Of a DNA stretch of 5,585 bases, positions 1 through 5,585 are shown one piece after another. Origin of the DNA: Spirosomataceae bacterium (GTDB lineage: Bacteria > Bacteroidota > Bacteroidia > Cytophagales > Spirosomataceae). The notes beneath the pieces were generated by a model. It worked only from the letters and a program-made list of their open reading frames with translations, was not told the origin of the DNA and made no database searches. The DNA lies in NCBI GenBank assembly GCA_030731175.1, contig JANQUM010000013.1, positions 1-5,585 of the forward strand, read 5' to 3'. Made by a program: the position numbers and the translations under genes. Position 1 is the first letter of the stretch, and every line of letters starts with the position of its first letter.

Positions 1-341
<341 letters not shown>

Positions 342-453
342 TTTTTTTTATTTTAATTTTATATTGATAATAACTCATGTACCGTTGAAGTACGTTACAA
401 TCTTTTTTCGATACAAACTTGTCTTTCCATCATCATTGTCAAATACTATTATG

Positions 454-469
454 TCAGTATTCATACTGA
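454..469. repeat. Short palindrome in the rRNA spacer
   Basis: TCAGTAT at 454-460 and ATACTGA at 463-469 are exact reverse complements separated by two bases. In RNA this would form a 5-7 bp AU-rich hairpin with a small loop. Its right arm overlaps the left edge of the segment repeated at 541-577, so it sits on the boundary of the 5S duplication. It could be an RNase processing stem or a remnant of the rearrangement. The sequence alone does not decide between these. Confidence 0.5.
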
Positions 470-499
470 TAAAGACTTTGTTGTCGTCCATAGGACGGG
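463..499 (+). repeat. Direct repeat, copy 1 (5S 5' region)
   Basis: These 37 bases match 541-577 at 33 of 37 positions without gaps, at an offset of 78 bases. The repeat covers the 5S leader (AAAGACTT) and the first part of the 5S gene through GTCCATAGGACGGG. Identity ends abruptly at 500, where copy 1 carries an insertion that forms a hairpin. Similarity resumes at 518. Confidence 0.85.
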
Positions 500-540
500 A
501 CGGTGCGACGCTTCGCTTCACCGCTTTCCATTCCTAACGG
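478..540 (+). pseudogene. Truncated, degenerate 5S rRNA copy
   Basis: This segment aligns with roughly the first half of the intact 5S gene. Its 5' portion (to 499) is nearly identical to the intact gene. A segment of about 18 bases then replaces the 3 bases (TGT) found in the real gene, a net gain of 15. After that, 518-540 matches 580-602 at 19 of 23 positions, covering the loop region TCACC...CCATTCC...AAC. The 3' half of 5S is absent, including the GCCGATGGTACT and GGGAGAGTAGGT segments and the 3' strand of helix I. A G-to-T change at 484 (562 in the real gene) also damages helix I. The fragment therefore cannot fold as 5S on its own and is read as a pseudogene from tandem duplication. 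A remodelled spacer element with a new role is possible but unproven. Confidence 0.75.
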
Positions 541-555
541 ATACAACTAAAGACT

Positions 556-670
<115 letters not shown>

Positions 671-678
671 CTTAATAT

Positions 679-714
679 AAAGCCCCTTACAGTAAAATGT
701 AAGGGGCTTTTTTT
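679..714 (+). terminator. Rho-independent terminator of the rRNA operon
   Basis: A perfect 13-bp stem pairs 679-691 (AAAGCCCCTTACA) with 698-710, around the 6-base loop GTAAAA. It has a GC-rich core and runs directly into seven T at 708-714. It lies about 9 bases after the 5S gene, as expected for the end of an rRNA transcription unit. The A-tract at the stem base could give some termination in the opposite direction too, but no gene on the other strand ends here. Confidence 0.93.
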
Positions 715-943
715 ATGAAAAAAACCGAAAATAAGACGGAAATGAATTAAACTAATGCTTACATTCTAATACACTCATAAATCATATTGTTGAAGTTAAG
801 TCGGGAATTTGTAAATAATAATCGGATCGACAAGAGATAAAACTTTTAATGCAAGTCTCAATTAACTAAGATATGATCTTGAGGGAACATTTTTTTCTAA
901 AAAATCCTTATTTAGAGATATACTTATAATAAACAAATATCAT
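715..943. other. AT-rich intergenic region upstream of hflX
   Basis: About 230 bases lie between the rRNA terminator and the hflX start, and no gene is visible. The hflX promoter must be here, because the upstream operon is closed by a strong terminator. I see no clear Bacteroidota TAnnTTTG element at sensible spacing. A TATAAT at 925-930 lacks a matching -35 box and would leave a leader of only a few bases before 944. A 5-bp hairpin (AAGAT at 868-872 with ATCTT at 876-880) is the only notable local symmetry. Confidence 0.5.
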
Positions 944-2185
944 TTGTTAAATACACCGTTGATATCATCTGCTAAAAAAGCGGAAAGTGCAATAATGGTT
1001 GGGTTGATAACACCTAATCAAAGTGCAGAACAGACCAAAGAATATTTAGATGAGTTGGAGTTTTTAGCTGCTACGTCTGGTATCACTGTGCTGAAAAGAT
1101 TTACTCAGAGAGTGCAGAGATCTGACCAAAAGACGTTTGTGGGTAAGGGGAAACTTGAAGAAATCACAACGTTTGTTATAGATAATCCGGTTGATTCTGT
1201 AATCTTCGACGATGATCTCTCACCGTCGCAGGTTAGGAATTTGGAGGCGGCATTCAAGGACACTAAAGTTCTTGATCGTAGTCTATTAATCTTAAATATC
1301 TTCTCTCAAAGAGCTCAAACCGATCAATCTAAGAAGCAGGTTGAACTGGCTCAATATCAGTACCTATTTCCTCGATTAACGAGAATGTGGAGTCACCTGA
1401 GCCGTCAAAAAGGTGGAATTGGTATGCGTGGTCCTGGTGAGAAGGAGTTAGAAACAGATAAGCGTATCGTTCAGGATAGAATAGCTTTTTTGAAAAAGAA
1501 GCTCGAAAAGATTGATTTACAATCTGCAACAAGAAGGAAGGAGCGAAACAGATTGGTACGTGTTTCTTTAGTTGGTTACACTAATGTGGGTAAGTCTACA
1601 TTGATGAGAAGACTCGCTAAAACGGATGTTTTTGCTGAAAATAAACTTTTCGCTACAATTGATTCAACAGTTCGAAAAGTAGTTTTGGGAAATATCCCGT
1701 TTCTATTAACTGACACCGTAGGGTTTATCCGTAAACTTCCAACGACACTTGTGGAGTCTTTTAAGTCTACTTTGGACGAAATTCGTGAAGCAGATATACT
1801 ACTTCACGTGGTCGATATTTCACATAGTGTTTTTGAGGAGCAAATTGAGGTAGTGAATAAAACGCTTGCAGAAATTGAAGCATCCGAGAAACCGACTGTT
1901 ATTGTATTTAACAAATTAGATAAATTTCAGCCAGAATCTGAAGAAGGGTTAGACGCTCACATGGCTACTGAGGAAGACCTGAAGGCAAACTTAGAACGTT
2001 TGAAGCAAAGTTACCTCGGCAAAAATACTGAGAATGTAGTCTTTATTTCGGCGACTAAAAAAGAAAACCTTGACGAATTAAGAACGGTTCTGTTGAACTT
2101 AGTGACTGAGAAGCATTTTGAGATTTACCCAAACTGGGATGCAACACAAAATCCGCTTTACGAATGGCAGGGGGTAACGCAATAA
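944..2185 (+). CDS. hflX: GTPase HflX
   Basis: HflX is a cytoplasmic GTPase that binds the 50S subunit and, in E. coli, splits stalled 70S ribosomes during heat stress. The protein has 413 residues, a usual length. The N-terminal HflX domain covers about 18-150. The family signature GGIGMRGPGEKELETDKR spans 157-174, followed by a charged helical linker (about 175-204). The G domain has G1 GYTNVGKST (211-219), an ATIDST G2 region (237-242), G3 DTVG (257-260), G4 NKLD (323-326) and G5 SAT (369-371). All key nucleotide-binding residues are present. The start is chosen at TTG (944). No in-frame ATG lies between it and the upstream stop at 863, and the next ATG (995, residue 18) falls at the edge of the conserved domain. 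No Shine-Dalgarno is seen at 944; a weak purine stretch precedes 995, so that start remains possible. The gene is probably monocistronic. Confidence 0.97.
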   Translation: MLNTPLISSAKKAESAIMVGLITPNQSAEQTKEYLDELEFLAATSGITVLKRFTQRVQRSDQKTFVGKGKLEEITTFVIDNPVDSVIFDDDLSPSQVRNLEAAFKDTKVLDRSLLILNIFSQRAQTDQSKKQVELAQYQYLFPRLTRMWSHLSRQKGGIGMRGPGEKELETDKRIVQDRIAFLKKKLEKIDLQSATRRKERNRLVRVSLVGYTNVGKSTLMRRLAKTDVFAENKLFATIDSTVRKVVLGNIPFLLTDTVGFIRKLPTTLVESFKSTLDEIREADILLHVVDISHSVFEEQIEVVNKTLAEIEASEKPTVIVFNKLDKFQPESEEGLDAHMATEEDLKANLERLKQSYLGKNTENVVFISATKKENLDELRTVLLNLVTEKHFEIYPNWDATQNPLYEWQGVTQ

Positions 2186-2186
2186 G

Positions 2187-2211
2187 ACAATAAAGTTGCA
2201 GTATTTATTGT
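2187..2211 (+). terminator. Weak stem-loop after hflX
   Basis: ACAATAAA (2187-2194) and TTTATTGT (2204-2211) form a perfect 8-bp stem with a 9-base loop, one base after the hflX stop codon. The stem is almost all A-U and is not followed by a T tract, so its strength as a terminator is doubtful. It may instead protect the mRNA 3' end. Confidence 0.35.
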
Positions 2212-2220
2212 AATTCGTTT

Positions 2221-2280
2221 AGTCCATTAATTCAATGAATAAAGCGACCGTTGCCTGATAGTGTTTCTTAAACGTTCGGT
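2221..2280 (+). pseudogene. Degenerate partial tRNA-Arg copy
   Basis: Two blocks match the intact tRNA-Arg gene at 2313-2384 in the same order and orientation. Bases 2221-2241 match the acceptor 5' strand and D-arm start (2313-2333) at 15 of 21 positions. Bases 2261-2280 match the anticodon arm (2340-2359) at 17 of 20, including TAAACGTTCG. Between the blocks this copy is 13 bases longer. The T-arm and the 3' acceptor strand are not recognisable downstream, and the acceptor 5' strand is mutated. The matching loop would read CTT instead of CCT. It cannot fold as a tRNA and is read as a decayed duplicate. Confidence 0.6.
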
Positions 2281-2312
2281 TGAAGTGTCACCATACCGAC
2301 GACTTTTAATTT

Positions 2313-2384
2313 GGCCCCGTAGTTCAATGGATAGAATAAGCGTTTCCTAAACGTTCGATCTAGGTTCGATTCCTAGCGGGGCTA
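2313..2384 (+). tRNA. tRNA-Arg (anticodon CCU)
   Basis: The cloverleaf is complete at 72 nt. The acceptor GGCCCCG (2313-2319) pairs with CGGGGCT (2377-2383), with discriminator A at 2384. The D-arm is GTTC/GAAT. The anticodon stem AGCGT/ACGTT encloses the loop TTCCTAA, with anticodon CCT at 2346-2348, reading the codon AGG. The T-arm CTAGG/CCTAG encloses the loop TTCGATT. CCA is not encoded. The terminal acceptor pair is G1-U72, a wobble. The gene stands alone between hflX and the convergent glycosyltransferase operon. Confidence 0.93.
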
Positions 2385-2403
2385 CTTTATAATTACGTTT
2401 TAA

Positions 2404-2450
2404 GCACTTACTTAATGTATTGGAATTGCTTGGTGTTGAAGAGTAAGTGC
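2404..2450. terminator. Inverted repeat between convergent genes
   Basis: GCACTTACT (2404-2412) and AGTAAGTGC (2442-2450) are exact reverse complements around a 29-base loop. The element lies between the tRNA gene on the plus strand and the end of the glycosyltransferase operon on the minus strand, where a bidirectional terminator would be expected. It has no strong T tract on either side; the minus-strand exit reads TTAAAACG. The long loop also weakens the case, so the function is inferred from position. Confidence 0.4.
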
Positions 2451-2457
2451 ATTACTT

Positions 2458-3897
2458 CTACCTCAAATGCTTAAATGTAAAATAGACCACACTGCCGAAG
2501 CCGAGTGTGAGCATTCCGTGGAAAAGCATCATTCCGTAGTTTAGGTAGATTATATCTAAAATAGACATCGTTAGAAAAGTTAAACATAGAGCAAATTCTC
2601 CCCAAGTTACTGCTCCGATACTTTTAGTAACATAAACGTTGCTTTTCCAGTCATCTTTTCCAAATTTCGGAGTCCTTACAAACGGTGTTTTTCGGCCTAT
2701 CCAGCCTTCAAAAACGGCTATGGAATTGTGCAGTGATAAACCCATCATAAAAGTAAGAAACCAAAAGAATCGCCAAAAGAACTCAATCACTGATTTGCCT
2801 TTGTAGCGAAAAGAAATCCAGTAAAAAACTCCGAGAATTAACCAATTAATTTGGAAAACGGCGGTCCACTTGAATAAATCGTACAGGAACGAATTATTAA
2901 CTGTCATAAACATTACTGGAATACTCAATAATGCCAATAAGAGGACCGCTGTGAACACGGAACTATTTAAAAGATGAAAGAAGCCGTGAAATTTATCTCC
3001 CGGCTTTACAGCGTCGTTTTTTAATAATTTACTGGCATTTTTAACAAAGCACTCAGCTCCGCCTTTCATCCATCGGTATTGCTGAGATTTGATGGCATTC
3101 ATCGCTACGGGAAGTTCTGCTGGTGAGCCAACATCTTCCCGATAAACAAACTCCCAACCTTTCATTTGGGCTCTGTAACTGAGGTCTAAATCTTCAGTAA
3201 GCGTATCTGCTGACCAACCACCCGCGTCTTCTATCGTAGCTTTTCGCCAAACACCTGCCGTCCCATTGAAATTAATGTAGTGTTTGTTAGCATTCCGCCC
3301 GCCTTGCTCGATAAAGAAGTGAGCATCTAAGCCAAAGGCTTGTAGTTTTGTAAGTAACGAATGGTCTTCGTTTAAATGCGTCCAGCGAGTTTGAACTACG
3401 CCTACTTTTGGGTCTTGGAAATGTGGAATTGTTTGCTTTAAAAAGTCAGGAGACGGTACAAAATCAGCGTCGAAAATTGGAATAAACTCGCCTTTAGCAA
3501 ACTTCAGGCCGTACGCCAAAGCACCTGCTTTGAACCCCGCCCTTTCTGGTCGTCTTATTAGTTGTAAATCAATACTGCTTCCGATCGATTTTAACTTATC
3601 AATCTTTTGCCGAATAATTTGGGTTGTTTCATCGTCAGAATCATCAAGTACTTGAATTTCAAAGCAGTCAGCCGGATAATCAAAAGCGATAACGGCATCC
3701 AGTAAACGTTCAATAACATACTTTTCGTTGTAAACTGGAAGTTGAACGGTTACAAAAGGAAACTCTATTAACTCAGGTTGAATTCTGACACGATTTTTAC
3801 TGCGTAAATAATGTATTATCAGAATGAACTGAATAATGCTGTAAGTAAAAATGAATAAGAGTGGAATGAAGTAAATGAGGATAAAAAATAGCTGCAT
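2458..3897 (-). CDS. Membrane family-2 glycosyltransferase, cellulose synthase-like
   Basis: This is a 479-residue processive-type beta-glycosyltransferase that would use a nucleotide sugar at the inner membrane. An N-terminal membrane helix (about 2-30) precedes the cytoplasmic GT-A domain. That domain shows LPVYNE (53-58), DDSDD (85-89), GFKAGAL (121-127), the metal-binding DAD of FDADF (143-145), the base TED (234-236) and QQYRW (262-266, the QxxRW motif). These are the conserved residues of the cellulose synthase/CSLA-type superfamily. About four or five further hydrophobic segments follow (about 312-332, 342-363, 370-400, 433-452, 456-475). The conserved GRKTPFVRTPKF stretch (401-412) sits between two of them. 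No PilZ domain is present. The ATG start is 13 bases after the previous gene's stop and has no Shine-Dalgarno, so translational coupling is plausible. The product could be a beta-glucan, a mannan or a glycolipid; the sugar is not readable. Confidence 0.92.
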   Translation of the reverse strand: MQLFFILIYFIPLLFIFTYSIIQFILIIHYLRSKNRVRIQPELIEFPFVTVQLPVYNEKYVIERLLDAVIAFDYPADCFEIQVLDDSDDETTQIIRQKIDKLKSIGSSIDLQLIRRPERAGFKAGALAYGLKFAKGEFIPIFDADFVPSPDFLKQTIPHFQDPKVGVVQTRWTHLNEDHSLLTKLQAFGLDAHFFIEQGGRNANKHYINFNGTAGVWRKATIEDAGGWSADTLTEDLDLSYRAQMKGWEFVYREDVGSPAELPVAMNAIKSQQYRWMKGGAECFVKNASKLLKNDAVKPGDKFHGFFHLLNSSVFTAVLLLALLSIPVMFMTVNNSFLYDLFKWTAVFQINWLILGVFYWISFRYKGKSVIEFFWRFFWFLTFMMGLSLHNSIAVFEGWIGRKTPFVRTPKFGKDDWKSNVYVTKSIGAVTWGEFALCLTFLTMSILDIIYLNYGMMLFHGMLTLGFGSVVYFTFKHLR

Positions 3898-3910
3898 GTA
3901 TAATTTCTGA

Positions 3911-4603
3911 TTACTTCAAAGAGTATTTAAATATCCAACTTAAAATTTTGTAGCCTGCTAATACTGTGCCTTTCAACGTTCCCGAAACCTTAGAGTGGCC
4001 GATTCGCTGACGGTAATTTACTGGGACTTCAACTGTTTTGTACTGCTGCTTGGCAGCTTTTAATTGCATTTCTACCGTCCAGCCGTAGGTGGTATCTTTC
4101 ATTTCTAAGGCTAATAACTTATCAAATTTGATTGCCCTAAACGGCCCTAAATCTGTATATTCTACTTTGTAAATCCACTTTATAAGCGTGGTTGCGAGCC
4201 AATTTCCAAAGATTTGTTGCGGAGTCATTGAACCCGATTCTTTATTCCCTAAAGCTCTTGAGCCAATAACCATATCAAAATTTTGCTCGATTATTGGTTT
4301 GACCACATCGCTCATTTCTGCTGGGAAATCTGAGTAATCTGCATCTAAAAAAACGATGATGTCGGGAGCTTTTGTTTTGGCGTAAGCAATTCCTTTCAGA
4401 CAAGCGAAGCCGTAACCTTGCCGGGCTTCGTCTAAAACCGTAGCTCCTGCAGCCGCTGCCACTTTCGAGGTGGCATCATTAGAGTTATTGTTGACAACCA
4501 CAATTTCCCGCACAAATTCAGGGATTTCGGCTATGACTTTATCGATAGATTTTGCCTCGTTAAACGCAGGAATAATTACTAAAATATGGGGTTGTAGCGT
4601 CAA
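3911..4603 (-). CDS. Family-2 glycosyltransferase, polyprenyl-phosphate sugar synthase type
   Basis: This is a 230-residue soluble GT-A enzyme resembling dolichyl-phosphate mannose/glucose synthases, which move a sugar from a nucleotide donor to a lipid phosphate at the cytoplasmic membrane face. It begins ILVIIPAFNEAKSI (7-20), then VVNNNSND (36-43), the metal-binding DAD of LDADYSD (87-89), IGSRALG (113-119), TDLGPFRAI (150-158), YGWTVEMQLKA (173-183) and YRQRIGHSKVSGT (197-209). The last three are typical of the bacterial DPG-synthase-like subgroup. No membrane helices follow, so it is the short form. The start is TTG at 4603-4601, because an in-frame TGA lies three codons upstream and no ATG precedes the catalytic core. 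That TTG overlaps the upstream gene's stop (TTGA), which suggests coupled translation. Sugar and acceptor are unknown. Confidence 0.92.
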   Translation of the reverse strand: MTLQPHILVIIPAFNEAKSIDKVIAEIPEFVREIVVVNNNSNDATSKVAAAAGATVLDEARQGYGFACLKGIAYAKTKAPDIIVFLDADYSDFPAEMSDVVKPIIEQNFDMVIGSRALGNKESGSMTPQQIFGNWLATTLIKWIYKVEYTDLGPFRAIKFDKLLALEMKDTTYGWTVEMQLKAAKQQYKTVEVPVNYRQRIGHSKVSGTLKGTVLAGYKILSWIFKYSLK

Positions 4604-5585
4604 TTTTGTTCAGTTTCGTTGCCTTCGCAGTATTTAGTGTAAAGCACGGTGGCTTTGGTTTGTTTCAAGTACATGAGTTGCTCGTAATCTTCGCAGGCTT
4701 TTTTTGTTTCTTTCATAAAAACATAAGCCGCAGCACGGCGGTAGTACGCATCTACGTTTTTAAAGTCATTCTTGATGGCTTCGGTGTAAGAAGATATCGC
4801 TGAGCGGTAGAGCTTTTCTTCAAAATAGTAATTACCATCAGCGAGTTGCTGCTGTGAAAGTTCCAGTTTCGCCACGGGAGATTCGTCTGAGCCATAAGTT
4901 GGAAAATCCATTTTGAATTCCATGACTACTTCGGATGTGATTTTTTCGCCGTCGAACTCAGCTGGCAGCCACATTTTCTCTGTTTTCTTAATTGCCGCTA
5001 CAAGTTTACTGTTATACTTTGGGTTTGTGCTTTCTTCAACTCGTACCCCTACTAATTTTCCGTATTTTGTGATGATGAATCGTGCTAAGAAACTACCTCT
5101 TCTCCACTCGGGAAATTCAAACTTTTCGGAAATAAACGCAATAGCGGGTAATTTGCTATTTACGAAATAGGGATAAATGTGGTTTTCGTCCGCAAGGAAG
5201 ACTACATCGTTATTTTTTGCTAAGTAAGTGGTGGGTACGTAGCCCAAATCGTAGAACTTTTGAGGAATAAACTCTATCATCAGTTTCTCGCTTTCGTCTT
5301 TCTTTGAAATTTCTTTCAAAACTAATTTTACGTCCGTTAATTCTTTGATGAAAAAACGTAGCGTACCGCTTCCGTAGCTCAGAACGCTATCCTTGATAGT
5401 GTAATCAATAATAGAGGTAATTCCGTCAAGCGTAAGTTGTAGTGAATCTTTTGAGATAAACTTGTATTGGAGCTGCATGTACATCAATTCGGGGCGATAA
5501 ACGGCACTCCCATCTGCCATTTGTAAGTCGGTTTTTATCCATTTCTTTTGAATTTGATAAACCAGAAATATTTCTTGAATATTTG
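4600..5585 (-). CDS. TonB C-terminal-like and TPR-repeat protein (5' end cut off)
   Basis: The frame is open from the stop (TGA, 4602-4600) to the window edge, so the gene starts outside the window. The ATG at 5520 is probably internal: 21 further codons upstream fit the same fold, with a Trp-containing segment before MADGS. Numbering from that ATG, residues up to about 90 look like a lipocalin-like beta-rich region (DGS...YKF...DSLQLTLDG...VLSYGS...IKELTDVKLVLKE). Residues about 138-206 resemble the TonB C-terminal domain (FLARFIITKYGKLVGVRV...MWLPAEFDGEKI). Residues about 225-290 form two TPR-like repeats (YFEEKLYRSAISSYTEAIK; AYYRRAAAYVFMKETKKACEDYEQL). Such combinations are common in Bacteroidota envelope proteins. 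A periplasmic or outer-membrane location is inferred, because the N-terminus with any signal peptide is not visible. It is the first visible gene of the operon with the two glycosyltransferases. Confidence 0.8.
   Translation of the reverse strand, partial: NIQEIFLVYQIQKKWIKTDLQMADGSAVYRPELMYMQLQYKFISKDSLQLTLDGITSIIDYTIKDSVLSYGSGTLRFFIKELTDVKLVLKEISKKDESEKLMIEFIPQKFYDLGYVPTTYLAKNNDVVFLADENHIYPYFVNSKLPAIAFISEKFEFPEWRRGSFLARFIITKYGKLVGVRVEESTNPKYNSKLVAAIKKTEKMWLPAEFDGEKITSEVVMEFKMDFPTYGSDESPVAKLELSQQQLADGNYYFEEKLYRSAISSYTEAIKNDFKNVDAYYRRAAAYVFMKETKKACEDYEQLMYLKQTKATVLYTKYCEGNETEQN

Larger units (their letters stand above)
342..555 (+). other. 23S-5S internal transcribed spacer
   Basis: This AT-rich spacer of about 215 bases separates the 23S 3' end from the intact 5S gene. 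It encodes no tRNA that I can recognise and no credible protein. It contains a weak 6-bp hairpin (377-382 with 390-395), a perfect 7+2+7 palindrome (454-469) and a degenerate 5S-like segment (about 478-540). The spacer seems long, and the 78-base offset between the two 5S-like copies would account for much of the extra length. The first part (350-450) holds nothing else that I can identify. Confidence 0.75.

Noticed and set aside
377..408. Hairpin 377-395 followed by a T run as an early terminator in the rRNA spacer
   Set aside because: The stem has only 6 bp with a wobble and the T run starts about 8 bases later. Termination here would also prevent 5S synthesis.
715..750. Tiny 11-codon frame starting in the terminator tail
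   Set aside because: It begins at the end of the terminator T tract, is A-rich and has no supporting feature.
793..808. GAAGTTAAG match to the 5S loop sequence upstream of hflX
   Set aside because: Only nine bases match and the flanks do not, so this is probably chance and not a third 5S remnant.
925..930. TATAAT as the hflX promoter
   Set aside because: It has no -35 partner, the Bacteroidota promoter consensus differs, and the leader before 944 would be only a few bases.
1329..1532. Open minus-strand frame inside hflX
   Set aside because: It overlaps the well-conserved HflX signature region on the opposite strand, so it is a shadow of that gene.
2241..2260. Possible kinship between the insertion in the tRNA copy and the insertion in the 5S copy
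   Set aside because: Only scattered short strings are shared, such as AAGCGA and CCGT in reverse orientation, which is too little to claim common origin.
4606..4803. Open plus-strand frame over the TPR region
   Set aside because: It is antisense to the TPR-encoding part of a supported gene and has no start signal or recognisable motif.
4913..5170. Open plus-strand frame over the TonB_C-like region
   Set aside because: It is antisense to a supported domain, with composition that follows the other strand.

Overview
The window looks like chromosomal DNA from a member of the Bacteroidota, probably a Cytophagales-like lineage. The evidence is the form of the 23S 3' end and 5S rRNA, the AT-rich and mostly Shine-Dalgarno-free gene starts, the Bacteroidota-style HflX, and a cell-surface protein that combines a TonB C-terminal-type domain with TPR repeats. 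The lineage call is inference from sequence character; no database was searched.

Layout, plus strand. Bases 1-341 are the 3' end of a 23S rRNA gene, entered near the A-loop. A spacer of about 215 bases follows. It holds a short palindrome and a degenerate copy of the 5' half of 5S rRNA. The intact 5S gene (about 556-670) comes next and ends in a strong intrinsic terminator (679-714), which closes the rRNA operon. After about 230 bases of AT-rich, featureless DNA comes hflX (944-2185), a ribosome-associated GTPase that appears to start at TTG. A tRNA-Arg(CCU) gene lies at 2313-2384, with a decayed partial copy of itself about 90 bases upstream (2221-2280).

Layout, minus strand. From 5585 down to 2458 there is a tightly packed run of three genes, read right to left. 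The first encodes a protein with a lipocalin-like region, a TonB_C-like domain and TPR repeats; its 5' end is cut by the window edge. The second is a soluble family-2 glycosyltransferase of the polyprenyl-phosphate sugar synthase type. The third is a membrane-embedded, cellulose-synthase-like family-2 glycosyltransferase. The first two overlap by 4 bases (TTGA) and the last two are 13 bases apart, so they are probably one operon. A reasonable inference is envelope or exopolysaccharide glycan synthesis, with one enzyme loading sugar on a lipid carrier and the other polymerising or transferring sugar at the membrane. The substrates cannot be read from the sequence.

The two transcription directions converge at about 2385-2457, where a 9-bp inverted repeat lies. 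I found no convincing new biological system. The most unusual feature is that both the 5S and the tRNA-Arg gene are preceded at about 80-90 bases by a partial, diverged copy carrying a net insertion of 13-15 bases. Two of the four protein genes also appear to start with TTG.
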